Of a stretch of DNA of 64,000 bases, positions 10,316-19,373 are shown piece after piece. Source of the DNA: Candidatus Peregrinibacteria bacterium (lineage in GTDB: Bacteria > Patescibacteriota > Gracilibacteria > UBA1369 > LOWO2-01-FULL-3); contig JABILX010000001.1 in the NCBI GenBank assembly GCA_018654255.1, positions 145,695 to 209,694 on the forward strand, given 5' to 3'. Both the position numbers and the translations under genes were made by a program. The notes under the pieces were generated by a model. The model searched no databases. It saw only the letters and a program-made list of their open reading frames with translations, and had not been told where the DNA came from. Numbering within the stretch: position 1 is the stretch's first letter; every line of letters begins with the position of its first letter.

Positions 10316-11854
10316 TTAGTGCTTAAAATACCTCCTCCCACTAAACACCATCGCAATCCCAAGCTCATCCGCTCGTGCGATAACTTCATCATCACGAATA
10401 GATCCGCCAGGATGAATAATAGCTTTCACACCATACGATGCAGCCTGCTCCACCCCATCTGGGAAAGGGAAGAAAGCATCAGAAGACATCACAGCACCTT
10501 GCGCGCGGTCACCTGCCTTGTGACCTGCAATAAACACACTGTCAACACGAGACATCTGCCCAGCTCCAACTCCTACCGTCGTAAGACCCTTGGCCATCAC
10601 GACAGAATTTGAAACAACTCTTTTCACAACCTTAGTTGCAAAAAGCATATCAGCAATTTGCTCATCAGTTGGTTTAACTTTCGTCACGACTTTCAAGTCC
10701 TCAGGCGTAAGTTCGTGAGTATCTTTAGTCTGGATCAAAAGCCCACCTGTCACTTTCTTAATATCAGTCTTCATCAAATCTATTTTGAAATCTCCAATTC
10801 TCAAAATCCTCAAGTTTTTCCTAGTCATCAAACGCTTCAAAGCCTCGTCAGTATAAGAAGGCGCAATAATGATTTCCATAAACATCTTGCTCTCCTTCAT
10901 GTAGTCGACCATATCCGCAGTAAACTCACGATTCAAAGCAACCACGCATCCAAAAGCAGACAAAGGATCTGCCTTATGTGCAGCCACAAAAGCCTCCTCT
11001 ATAGATGAGCGAGTAGCGACTCCACACGGATTGTTGTGTTTGACGAAAACCGCTGTCGGCTCACCGAATTCCTTCACCAACTCAAGAGCACTATCTCCAT
11101 CCACGATATTATTAAACGACAATTCCTTTCCATGAAGGACTTCTGCATTTGTAATATTTGAATCACCGTTCTCAGGATTTCGGAAGAAAGCCGCTTTTTG
11201 CGTAGGATTTTCACCATATCTTAGGCTGCGAACTTTTTCGTAATGAAGGTCGAGAAGTTCAGGTTCGCCAGTTATTTCACGGAAATATTTATTAATAGCC
11301 TCATCATAATTGTAAGTAAGACTGAAGACCTTGCGAGCCAAAACTCTGCGAGTCTCCAGAGACGTGTCCCCATTTGTAGAAATCTCAGTCAAAACCTTCT
11401 CATAATCCGCAGGATCAGTAACCACAGTCACATATTTGTAATTCTTTGCGGCACTTCTGAGCATCGAAGGACCACCAATATCAATATTCTCAATTACTTC
11501 ATCTTCAGTCACACCTTCTTTGGCAACAGTCTCAGTAAAAGGATAAAGATTAACAATCACCAAATCGATCATTTCAATCTCATTGTCCGAAGCTTCTTTC
11601 ATATGTTCATCGGAATCGCGAACAGCCAACAAACCCCCGTGTACATTGGGATGCAGAGTCTTTACCCTACCCTCCATAATCTCAGGAAATCCAGTGACTT
11701 CACTCACATCAACAACAGGAACCCCGGCATCCTTAAGAACCTTCGAAGTTCCTCCAGTAGATATGATTTTCACACCTAGATCAGAAAGTTTTTTTGCGAC
11801 CTCTTCTATTCCAGTTTTGTCTGAAACGCTGATAAGAGCACGTTTTATTGTCAT
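10316..11854 (-). CDS. purH: Bifunctional AICAR formyltransferase/IMP cyclohydrolase
   Basis: N-terminal IMPCH domain (ALISVSDKTGIEEVAKKL, GRVKTLHPNVHGGLLA) and complete AICARFT domain (VKHNNPCGVA, SDAFFPFPDGVEQAASYGVKAIIHPGGSIRD). Confidence 0.97.
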   Translation of the reverse strand: MTIKRALISVSDKTGIEEVAKKLSDLGVKIISTGGTSKVLKDAGVPVVDVSEVTGFPEIMEGRVKTLHPNVHGGLLAVRDSDEHMKEASDNEIEMIDLVIVNLYPFTETVAKEGVTEDEVIENIDIGGPSMLRSAAKNYKYVTVVTDPADYEKVLTEISTNGDTSLETRRVLARKVFSLTYNYDEAINKYFREITGEPELLDLHYEKVRSLRYGENPTQKAAFFRNPENGDSNITNAEVLHGKELSFNNIVDGDSALELVKEFGEPTAVFVKHNNPCGVATRSSIEEAFVAAHKADPLSAFGCVVALNREFTADMVDYMKESKMFMEIIIAPSYTDEALKRLMTRKNLRILRIGDFKIDLMKTDIKKVTGGLLIQTKDTHELTPEDLKVVTKVKPTDEQIADMLFATKVVKRVVSNSVVMAKGLTTVGVGAGQMSRVDSVFIAGHKAGDRAQGAVMSSDAFFPFPDGVEQAASYGVKAIIHPGGSIRDDEVIARADELGIAMVFSGRRYFKH

Positions 11855-11968
11855 GTGAAAGAGTGTTATACAAACCCCCTTGAGCCCCCCGCAAAAATTG
11901 GCCCACTTCTTTGATAAAAGTCCGACCAGGGAGTCATTTTACAGATCACCACTCAAAAGTCAAGGCTA

Positions 11969-11997
11969 TTGTAAAAATACTCGATTTATTGTATAAT
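11969..11997 (+). promoter_or_regulatory. Candidate promoter TTGTAA-17 bp-TATAAT
   Basis: -35 TTGTAA 11969-11974, 17-bp spacer, -10 TATAAT 11992-11997, upstream of ATG 12031. Confidence 0.65.
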
Positions 11998-12030
11998 ATA
12001 ATTAACAAAACAAAAATTTAAACAAAAAAT

Positions 12031-15000
12031 ATGCAGGAAAATAAACTTCCAGAAGATGCTGATGCTCAAGAAGATAGTGTCCCGGGTACTGACAAAACGG
12101 ACAAAAAAACCGGTTCAAAATCTTGGAAAAAAGCAATTGTAGCTTTTGTAGTGTTAGCGATTTTAGGTGTTGTTTTTTATACAACAGACCTAAATAGATT
12201 TTTCAAAGGAATTATAGTTGATCCAATTGGAGATGAAGACCAACAGGAGCCTCTAGCTGATTGTGACGATGAAGGATTAGTCTCTTATTGGCCAATGGAC
12301 GAAGGATTCGGAAATACGCTAAACGATGTGGTAGGCGAAAACGACGGAACAATATATGGAGAATATGAATGGGTGGAGAACGCAGACGGGTCAGTAGCTC
12401 TCAGAATCAATGACGGATACATCGACTTCGGAAATGATGAATCTCTGAATGCAGGCATGGAAGATTTGAGTTTGGTTGCGAGGCTAAAAACTGTAGACCA
12501 AAATTCAATTGTCTTCGGAAAAGCAGTCCCAGAAAACAGTGGAAATCCCTATACGGGATATTTTTATTCGATGAGGCCATACAGTATTGTGGACAAAGAG
12601 GATGGGAGTCAAGGGAGTCCAGGCACATCATTATTTTGGTTTAAGGATGGAGGCTACCCATTTGTAGAGGGGAATGAATCATACGCATGCCCATTAGACC
12701 CAAAGCCAGAAGAATATCAAGGATATACATGTGGATATGGGGGACAATACACCTATATAGACGATGCAAAAGCAAGAGGGAATGATGGGAACTGGCACAT
12801 AGTCACAGGGACTTTAAATAGAGAGGAAGGAGGTGGAGGGACTATGAATTCATATGCGGACGGATTGAAAACAAGTGTCCCTGAAAGATTAGAACCAATA
12901 GACACAATCGACAACGAAGGAGAATTCAGAATCGGAGCACCACAAGTACCTACTTACAACTACGAAGGTCTAATATCAGACCTTGCTGTATACAAAAAAG
13001 AAATTTCACAAGAAGACGTCGAAGAAATTCACTCGCTGCCAAAAACGAGCAAATTCTGTTCGTACGAAGGCATGTACAAGCCAACACTAGACATCGAAGC
13101 AGGGTTAGTATCACATCAATCATTTGATGAATTAAAACCTGGGAATGTTATAGTGGATGAAGTGGAAGGGTTGCCTTTCGGCAGTATCAAAGACTCAGAT
13201 CTAGCAAATGAAGATGGGGACACCCCTCCAGAATTGGTAGAGGGTTTTATAGGGAATGCTTTTCAATTTGACGGTCTTGATGATGTGGCATCTGTAGGGA
13301 ATAATCCAGTAGAAGATGGGAGTTTAACACTCTCAACATGGATAAAAATAGATGGAGAACAGTTAGGGAAATTCTCGATGATAATGAGTACAAGCTCAAC
13401 GAAATACTACCTTGCATATAATACAAACAACGCAATCAGATTAAGGACAGGATACATGCTTGAGGAAGATGATGAGGGGTATGACTCTGAAAAAACGAAC
13501 TATAAGTTCTGTGACATAAAATCCGGAACAAACCTAATAATCCCAGGAGAATGGACTCATGTAGCAGCTACCCTCAATCACGCAAACGGAGAGCACGGCC
13601 TCTATGTCAACGGAGAAAATGTGAAAGAAAAAAATGAATATGAATTCCCAAAATGCCAAACTATTGGAGGTAGTGCGGCCCTAACTATAGGAGGGAGCAG
13701 TACTTCTTACCCATTTGATGGAGCTATCGACGAATCACGTGTATACAATCGTGCGCTCACAGACGCAGAAATAAAAGGACTTTACGACTATGAAGTTGCT
13801 ATATCTGAAGGTATAGAACCACAACCTTTAAATCCAGAACCAGTAACCTGCGAATACAACGAAACAGAATACGAAGTAGGTGAAACATACGACGCAGACG
13901 ACGACTGCAACACATGTACATGCGGCGAGGATGGACAAATATCATGTACCGCAGATTCATGCGAACCAGAACAACAAGAAGTAACAACTTACCACTGGAA
14001 TTTCAACGAAGGGGAGGGAGCAACTGCTCATGACTCAGGAGGAACTCAAAACGATGGAATGTTATTTGGTGACCAAGGATGGGTAGATGGAACTATAGAT
14101 GGAGCTTTTAATTTTACAAACGGACATTTTAGACTAGAAGAACCAATCACAATAAACGCAGACCAACCATTTACGATTTCAGCATGGGTGAAATTAGACG
14201 AAATCGAATCCACACAATACATCATGTCTAGCGAGACAAGTGTGGGTTTTGAAAATGGTAATTGGATTGCACCAATATTATGGAACAACAACAAGCAAAT
14301 TTTTGGAGCAAGCTTCATGGATGGAGGTCTGGGAGGAGGAACAGACAAACCCGCGTACCACAAGTACACTTACTCAGGTACAAGTCTCGAACCAGATAAT
14401 TGGTATAATTTGGTAGCAACATACGATGGTCAAGACAACGTGAATAGCATCAAGCTTTACGTCAATGGGATAGAAGAATTATCATACTCATTAAAGTCTT
14501 GGCAGGAAGGATGGACGGCAATTTCGAGCAAAACAACAATAGGTGTTAGAGCTGGTGATTTGTCTAGCAATAAACTTTTAGGATCGATTGACGATTTGAA
14601 AATGATACTTGGTGAGGCTATGGATTGGGCGCAGGTCAAAGAAGAATATGACGCAATAATGAATCCACCAGAACCAGACCCAGTCACATGCACAAACGAC
14701 GAAGCAGAATACGAAGTAGGAGAAACATTCGACGCAGGAGACGACTGCAACACATGTGCGTGCGGTGAAGACGGACAAATATCATGTACAGCAGATTCAT
14801 GCGAGCCAGAATCAATCACATGCACAAACGACGAAGCAGAATACGAAGTAGGTGAAACATTCGACGCAGGAGATGATTGCAACACATGTGCATGCGAAGG
14901 AGATGGACAAATCTTATGTACAGAAGAGGTTTGCGAGCCAGAACCAGAACCAGATCCAATCACATGCGAATACAACAGTGAAAACTATGCAGTAGGTGAA

Positions 15001-16011
15001 ACATTTGACGCAACAGACGATTGCAATATATGTGTTTGTGAATCAGATGGTGGAATAACATGTACGAACGTAACGTGCGATTCAGAACCAGATCCAGTTA
15101 CCGACCCAGACCCGGTAACAACCGATCCAGACCCAGATCCAGTAGAAGCAGGCGGAATAACAATCAACCCAAACCCAGATCCAATAAACTGTTTATACGA
15201 AAGCAAAACATACAGCCCAGGTGCAGCAATTTTTGTAGACGACTGCAACACATGTTTCTGCGGAAACAACGGCCAAATGTCTTGTACGCATAAAACTTGT
15301 GACGAAGCTGACGAAACTGACGAAACGCCAGCCCCAACTCCGACTCCAGGGCCAGTCGCATCAACTCCACTACCAACAACTTCTCCATACTGCATTTCAG
15401 GAACAGACAAAACGACTTTCGTAGACCTTGAAGAAGGAGAAATAAAAGCATCAGCAGAATATCTATCTCAATTAACAGTCGACGACATAAAAGTAGTTGG
15501 TGGATACGACACAGCATTTGGCCACGAATACAGACCAAACAACACAATCACCAGAGCAGAATTTGCAAAAATCCTTCTCTACTTAACAAGATGTGATGAT
15601 GTCAGACAATGCAACTCAGACTACAGCCAAGGACCTCTACCAAGTATACAAGTAGAGGACGTGGATACAGCAAGTTGGTACTACAACGTAGTTAGATGCG
15701 GGCTGAAAGAAGATATATTCTACCCAGACACAAATGACGAATTCAGACCAGAAGTGCCTATCACAAGAGCAGAAGCCACAGAAATGATAGTTAGGGCTGC
15801 AAATATAGACGCATCAGACGAAGACGGATCGACAGAATTCACAGATATACAAGAAGATTCATACTTCAACGAATTCATTGGAGCAGCTTCAAAAATCAAG
15901 ATTATTAATGGTTACTCAGACAGCACATTCAGACCAGATAATCCAATCTCAAGAGGCGAAGCAGCTTTGATCCTCACACGTTATCTGTACCAAAAAAGCC
16001 TGACGGAATAA
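12031..16011 (+). CDS. Large surface protein (1326 aa): N-terminal membrane anchor, three LamG/concanavalin-like domains, five VWC/pacifastin-like Cys-rich modules, C-terminal SLH domains
   Basis: TM AIVAFVVLAILGVVFYTT; LamG-like DGLVSYWPMDEGFGNTLNDVVGENDGTI..., GLVSHQSFDELKPGN..., YHWNFNEGEGATAHDSGGTQNDG...; repeated CTNDEAEYEVGETFDAGDDCNTCACGEDGQISCTADSC; SLH-like ITRAEFAKILLYL, ITRAEATEMIVRAA, ISRGEAALILTRYL. Confidence 0.85.
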   Translation: MQENKLPEDADAQEDSVPGTDKTDKKTGSKSWKKAIVAFVVLAILGVVFYTTDLNRFFKGIIVDPIGDEDQQEPLADCDDEGLVSYWPMDEGFGNTLNDVVGENDGTIYGEYEWVENADGSVALRINDGYIDFGNDESLNAGMEDLSLVARLKTVDQNSIVFGKAVPENSGNPYTGYFYSMRPYSIVDKEDGSQGSPGTSLFWFKDGGYPFVEGNESYACPLDPKPEEYQGYTCGYGGQYTYIDDAKARGNDGNWHIVTGTLNREEGGGGTMNSYADGLKTSVPERLEPIDTIDNEGEFRIGAPQVPTYNYEGLISDLAVYKKEISQEDVEEIHSLPKTSKFCSYEGMYKPTLDIEAGLVSHQSFDELKPGNVIVDEVEGLPFGSIKDSDLANEDGDTPPELVEGFIGNAFQFDGLDDVASVGNNPVEDGSLTLSTWIKIDGEQLGKFSMIMSTSSTKYYLAYNTNNAIRLRTGYMLEEDDEGYDSEKTNYKFCDIKSGTNLIIPGEWTHVAATLNHANGEHGLYVNGENVKEKNEYEFPKCQTIGGSAALTIGGSSTSYPFDGAIDESRVYNRALTDAEIKGLYDYEVAISEGIEPQPLNPEPVTCEYNETEYEVGETYDADDDCNTCTCGEDGQISCTADSCEPEQQEVTTYHWNFNEGEGATAHDSGGTQNDGMLFGDQGWVDGTIDGAFNFTNGHFRLEEPITINADQPFTISAWVKLDEIESTQYIMSSETSVGFENGNWIAPILWNNNKQIFGASFMDGGLGGGTDKPAYHKYTYSGTSLEPDNWYNLVATYDGQDNVNSIKLYVNGIEELSYSLKSWQEGWTAISSKTTIGVRAGDLSSNKLLGSIDDLKMILGEAMDWAQVKEEYDAIMNPPEPDPVTCTNDEAEYEVGETFDAGDDCNTCACGEDGQISCTADSCEPESITCTNDEAEYEVGETFDAGDDCNTCACEGDGQILCTEEVCEPEPEPDPITCEYNSENYAVGETFDATDDCNICVCESDGGITCTNVTCDSEPDPVTDPDPVTTDPDPDPVEAGGITINPNPDPINCLYESKTYSPGAAIFVDDCNTCFCGNNGQMSCTHKTCDEADETDETPAPTPTPGPVASTPLPTTSPYCISGTDKTTFVDLEEGEIKASAEYLSQLTVDDIKVVGGYDTAFGHEYRPNNTITRAEFAKILLYLTRCDDVRQCNSDYSQGPLPSIQVEDVDTASWYYNVVRCGLKEDIFYPDTNDEFRPEVPITRAEATEMIVRAANIDASDEDGSTEFTDIQEDSYFNEFIGAASKIKIINGYSDSTFRPDNPISRGEAALILTRYLYQKSLTE
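13849..15300 (+). repeat. Five Cys-rich repeats (13849-13962, 14689-14802, 14821-14934, 14965-15078, 15190-15300) in the 1326-aa ORF; copies 2 and 3 are near-identical at DNA level and start 132 bp apart
   Basis: Direct comparison of the translated units C-x(n)-DCN-x-C-x-C-x(2-3)-G-x3-CT-x3-C (first copies slightly degenerate). Confidence 0.85.
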
Positions 16012-16054
16012 GCCAACTCGCGCACCCCGGACTTGCCCAAACACATCGAGAGCT

Positions 16055-16339
16055 CTAATCCACAGGATCATAACCACCCTTGCTCAAAGGGTTGCATCTT
16101 AAAACACGCCACAGAGCCTTCAATCCACCCCAAATAACACCATGTTTCTCTATCGACAAGGAAGCATATTCGCTACAACTAGGCTTATATCTACAGTACC
16201 CAAAAGGATATTTACGGCGCCCACCAGGACTATGATCAGGTGAAAAATTCACCCTATAAAACTTCAATAAAAAAAGCACGCCCCTCCTAGGCAACCTAAT
16301 TATTTTAGTAATAGTTTCCAGGATATTGTTTAATACCAT
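16055..16339 (-). CDS. yidD: Membrane protein insertion efficiency factor YidD
   Basis: YKPSCSEYASLSIEKHGVIWGGLKALWRVLRCNPLSKGGYDPVD matches the YidD core. Confidence 0.9.
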   Translation of the reverse strand: MVLNNILETITKIIRLPRRGVLFLLKFYRVNFSPDHSPGGRRKYPFGYCRYKPSCSEYASLSIEKHGVIWGGLKALWRVLRCNPLSKGGYDPVD

Positions 16340-17492
16340 TCTTAATTACTTCCCAGTGTAAGTGAATTCCAGTCGCACCATATACACGACCAGTATTACC
16401 CATTTGACCCAAAACTTGTCCTTGTTCAACCCATTGTCCCTCAGAAACAGTCAAATGATCCAAATGAGCATAAAGAGTCTCAAGTCCATTTCCGTGTGAA
16501 ACAATAACGTGATTACCATATCCACCACCCCATCCACCTGAAGAAGCTTTTGTAACTTGTCCAGCACCAGCTGACCAAACAGGAGGCATCGCTGTATCAG
16601 CGATATCAAGGGCGTAGTGACCAGAACGATAACCTTGGGTAACGTCACCTCTAGTAGGATATATAAAAGGTTTTGTACCAATTGGTATCTCATTTGAATT
16701 ACTCAAAGAAACAGTCGAAGAACCTACGTTCGTCGTCGAACCTGATCCTGCAACAACAGGCCTTCCAGGTCCCAGAGGCTTAGCTCCAGGCAAGAAAAGA
16801 TGCTGTCCAATAGCTAAAGTATCAGTTGTAAGGTTATTTTGAGCAATAATACCACTTGTATCTATAGTATACTTACCAGCCAATTTCTCTAAACTATCTC
16901 CTTCCATAGTTGTATAACTAACTCCATCAATAGGAGGAATTACCAGTTTTTGACCAGAAACAACCATATTAGCGTTCCCAATATTGTTTTCCCACATAAT
17001 AGTCTCCACACTCAAATCGTACCTTACAGCAATCTGAGACAAAGTTTGTCCTCCTTCAACACTATGAATCGCAAAATCAGTCATTCCGATCCTACTCGCA
17101 TTACCTGTTTGAGGGTTAATTTTCATCAAATAACCGTCAGTATCAGCTATTAACACGTCTCCAGGTAGAGAATAAGTATCTATATAGTCACTCGCATAAC
17201 TCATAGAAACAGTAGAAAAGCTCGAAATAGGCGAAATTCCGCTAAGTATAAAAAGAACCCCAGCAAAGATACTAATTTGAGACATAAGTCTCTTGTGGGG
17301 TGCTATTGGTAGGATATTGAAATCAAAAAGTCCCAGAGATCGAATATAATTAACAGGAGTACGCATAAACCCCAGAAGCTTCAGAATCCACTTCTTAAAT
17401 ACAAACCAAGGCGTAAAAACCTTCATATGGCGCTCTTTTTGAGCGAGTTTGTTTACCTGTTCTATATGGTACACATTTGTTTCCGTAGTCAT
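16305..17492 (-). CDS. LysM-containing M23 family metallopeptidase
   Basis: Two LysM-like segments (HSVEGGQTLSQIAVRYDLSVETIMWENNI..., TTMEGDSLEKLAGKYTID...) and M23 motifs HYALD and HLHWE. Confidence 0.9.
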   Translation of the reverse strand: MTTETNVYHIEQVNKLAQKERHMKVFTPWFVFKKWILKLLGFMRTPVNYIRSLGLFDFNILPIAPHKRLMSQISIFAGVLFILSGISPISSFSTVSMSYASDYIDTYSLPGDVLIADTDGYLMKINPQTGNASRIGMTDFAIHSVEGGQTLSQIAVRYDLSVETIMWENNIGNANMVVSGQKLVIPPIDGVSYTTMEGDSLEKLAGKYTIDTSGIIAQNNLTTDTLAIGQHLFLPGAKPLGPGRPVVAGSGSTTNVGSSTVSLSNSNEIPIGTKPFIYPTRGDVTQGYRSGHYALDIADTAMPPVWSAGAGQVTKASSGGWGGGYGNHVIVSHGNGLETLYAHLDHLTVSEGQWVEQGQVLGQMGNTGRVYGATGIHLHWEVIKNGIKQYPGNYY

Positions 17493-17725
17493 ACTTTGAA
17501 ATTATACCTACTTTATTAAACAGACCTCAAAATCCGAAAATTGACAGTCGAAGAGGATTATGGTCTGAAAATATCAAAATGTCAATGCCAAGTAGGGTTT
17601 ATAACCTGTAAGCAGGGCATAAATGGACGTCAAAAATAAATCCAGCAATAAACCAATATTAAAAATTATACTTGACAGGCGGGGCAGAATAGTGTGCGAA
17701 AACATTGCCAACTATATAAATATCT

Positions 17726-17791
17726 GTTAGGTTTCTCCCGCTAAATTCTGCTCTAATTTTCTATGATTAGAGCTTAGGAAAATAACCTAAC
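17726..17791 (+). ncRNA. Structured rpsF leader; candidate ribosomal protein S6:S18 autoregulatory motif
   Basis: Outer 8-bp helix GTTAGGTT(17726-17733)/AACCTAAC(17784-17791); middle CTAA(17741-17744)/TTAG(17774-17777); inner 8-bp helix GCTCTAAT(17750-17757)/ATTAGAGC(17766-17773); CCG at 17738-17740 in the internal loop; ends about 10 nt before the rpsF ATG. Confidence 0.65.
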
Positions 17792-17801
17792 CCAAAGAAA
17801 C

Positions 17802-18587
17802 ATGACTGAAGAAGATCTTCTGCTATACGAATTAATGGTAATAATCAACCCTGACCTTGGGGAAGAAGCCACCACTAAACAGCTCGAAAAAATCAAAAAG
17901 TTCATCAAAGACCTCGGAGGGGAAATAACTCACGAGGATATTTGGGGAGTTCGTACTATGGCATACATAATCAAAAAACAGGAAAGAGGATTTTATGTAG
18001 TATTGAATTTCAAGATAGATCCAGGAAAAATCAAAGAGTTCAAAAGCGAATTAGCATTAGAACAAGACCTTCTCAGATACATGATTTTGAAAACACCAAA
18101 CTATTACGAAGTCACAACTCTGGACAAACTTGAACAGGAAGCCGAGCAATATAAAGCAGAAAAAGACAAACCTGAGGAAGAGAAAGAGGAAGAGAAACCA
18201 AAAGAAACTCCAAGACCTGAGCCTAAAAAAGAGGAACCAGTGAAGGAAGAGGAACCAGTGAAGGAAGAAGAACCAGTGAAGGAAGAAGCTGCTCCAGTCG
18301 AAGAAGCTGCTCCAGTCGAAGAAGAAGAACCAGTCAAGGAAGAAGAACCAGTCAAGGAAGAAGAACCAGTCAAAGAAGAAGAACCAGTGAAGGAAGAGGA
18401 GCCAGCTGAAGAAGCTGCTCCAGTCGAAGAAGAAACTCCTGAACCAGAAGCCCCAGCTCCAGAGCCTGAGCCAGATCCTGAACCAGAAGAGAAAAAAGAA
18501 GAAGTCAAAGTCGCAGACAGAAAAGAACTAGAAGACGTTGACGCTAAACTAAGATCAATTATTGACGATCCAGATATATCTCTATAA
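17802..18587 (+). CDS. rpsF: 30S ribosomal protein S6 with long acidic/Pro repeat C-terminal extension
   Basis: YELMVIINPDLGEEATTKQLEKIKKFIKDLGGEI...WGVRTMAYIIKKQERGFYVVLNF...LLRYMILK; first gene of canonical rpsF-ssb-rpsR order. Confidence 0.92.
   Translation: MTEEDLLLYELMVIINPDLGEEATTKQLEKIKKFIKDLGGEITHEDIWGVRTMAYIIKKQERGFYVVLNFKIDPGKIKEFKSELALEQDLLRYMILKTPNYYEVTTLDKLEQEAEQYKAEKDKPEEEKEEEKPKETPRPEPKKEEPVKEEEPVKEEEPVKEEAAPVEEAAPVEEEEPVKEEEPVKEEEPVKEEEPVKEEEPAEEAAPVEEETPEPEAPAPEPEPDPEPEEKKEEVKVADRKELEDVDAKLRSIIDDPDISL
18232..18434 (+). repeat. Degenerate 18-bp tandem repeat encoding EEPVKE / EAAPVE in the rpsF C-terminal extension
   Basis: Iterated gaaccagtgaaggaagaa units. Confidence 0.9.
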
Positions 18588-18597
18588 CCAATAAAAA

Positions 18598-19038
18598 ATG
18601 AGATCAATCAACAAGGTTATCCTCATTGGGAACCTAACAAGAGACCCAGAAATGAGAGAAACACCAAACGGCCAAAAAGTCACCACTTTTGGAATTGCTA
18701 CAAATAGAGAATGGGTGACAAAAGAAGGAGACAGGAAACAATCTGCAGAATTCCACGAGTGTGTTGCATGGGCAAAACTTGCTGAAATTTGCGAAAAATA
18801 CCTTAAAAAAAGCAAACTAGTTTATGTGGAAGGATACTTGAAAACTAGAAACTGGGATACAGAAGAAGGTGTAAAGAAATTCAAAACAGAAGTCATAATT
18901 CAAGACATGGTTATGTTAGACAAAAGACCACAAGGAGATGGTGGAGACGCAGATCTAACAGAAAGCACTCCAGCAGAAGCAGTTGATACAGACGCACCCG
19001 CACCAGAGGCTTCTGAACCTGAAGAAAATATCTTTTAA
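18598..19038 (+). CDS. ssb: Single-stranded DNA-binding protein
   Basis: MRSINKVILIGNLTRDPEMRETPNGQKVTTFGIATNREWV, SSB OB-fold; acidic C-terminus ending EPEENIF. Confidence 0.95.
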   Translation: MRSINKVILIGNLTRDPEMRETPNGQKVTTFGIATNREWVTKEGDRKQSAEFHECVAWAKLAEICEKYLKKSKLVYVEGYLKTRNWDTEEGVKKFKTEVIIQDMVMLDKRPQGDGGDADLTESTPAEAVDTDAPAPEASEPEENIF

Positions 19039-19049
19039 TTTAAATAATA

Positions 19050-19262
19050 ATGCCAACATATAAAGGAAGAAGATGCCGATTCTGCCAAGAAAAAGTTCAG
19101 TTTGTTGACTACAAAAATGTAGCTTCAATCTCACGATTTCTTACTAAATTTGGCAAAATTGTCCCAAAATACTACAGTGGAAACTGCATCAAGCACCAAA
19201 AAATGGCATCAAACGCCATAAAAAGAGCTAGAGAAATGGCTTTGATTCCATACATTAAGTAG
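19050..19262 (+). CDS. rpsR: 30S ribosomal protein S18
   Basis: RCRFCQEKVQFVDYKNVASISRFLTKFGKIVPKYYSGNCIKHQKMASNAIKRAREMALIPYI. Confidence 0.96.
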   Translation: MPTYKGRRCRFCQEKVQFVDYKNVASISRFLTKFGKIVPKYYSGNCIKHQKMASNAIKRAREMALIPYIK

Positions 19263-19294
19263 AAAAAAAGCAGAAAAAATGAAAAAAACGCAAG

Positions 19295-19320
19295 AACCCT
19301 AATTTTTTAGGGTTTTTGTT
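19295..19320 (+). terminator. Rho-independent terminator after rpsR
   Basis: AACCCTAA-TTTT-TTAGGGTT hairpin followed by TTTGTTTT. Confidence 0.85.
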
Positions 19321-19349
19321 TTGATAAAAGTACCAAAAAATGATATAAT
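19321..19349 (+). promoter_or_regulatory. Promoter TTGATA-17 bp-TATAAT (extended -10 TGaTATAAT)
   Basis: -35 19321-19326, -10 19344-19349, directly after the terminator and 24 nt before ATG 19374. Confidence 0.75.
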
Positions 19350-19373
19350 GTTAAGATAAAAAACAAAAAATAT

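Noticed and set aside
11243-11779. 178-aa plus-strand ORF
   Set aside because: Antisense to the well-supported purH.
14457-14975. 172-aa minus-strand ORF with HVIDSGS/HVTGSGS repeats
   Set aside because: Antisense to the VWC/pacifastin-like repeats; repeat pattern is inherited from the plus strand.
13849-15300. Possible CRISPR or spaced direct-repeat array
   Set aside because: Repeats are about 114 bp, in frame and encode Cys-rich protein modules.
17672-17700. TTGACA at 17672 as -35 of the rpsF promoter
   Set aside because: No convincing -10 at 16-18 bp spacing (tgcgaa); promoter position left unassigned.
18232-18434. Possible minisatellite or noncoding repeat
   Set aside because: Repeat unit is 18 bp, in frame and codes continuously within rpsF.
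18104-18607. Minus-strand ORF of 167 aa with STGSSSLTGSSSL repeats
   Set aside because: Complement of the rpsF acidic repeat tail; low-complexity shadow ORF with no independent support.
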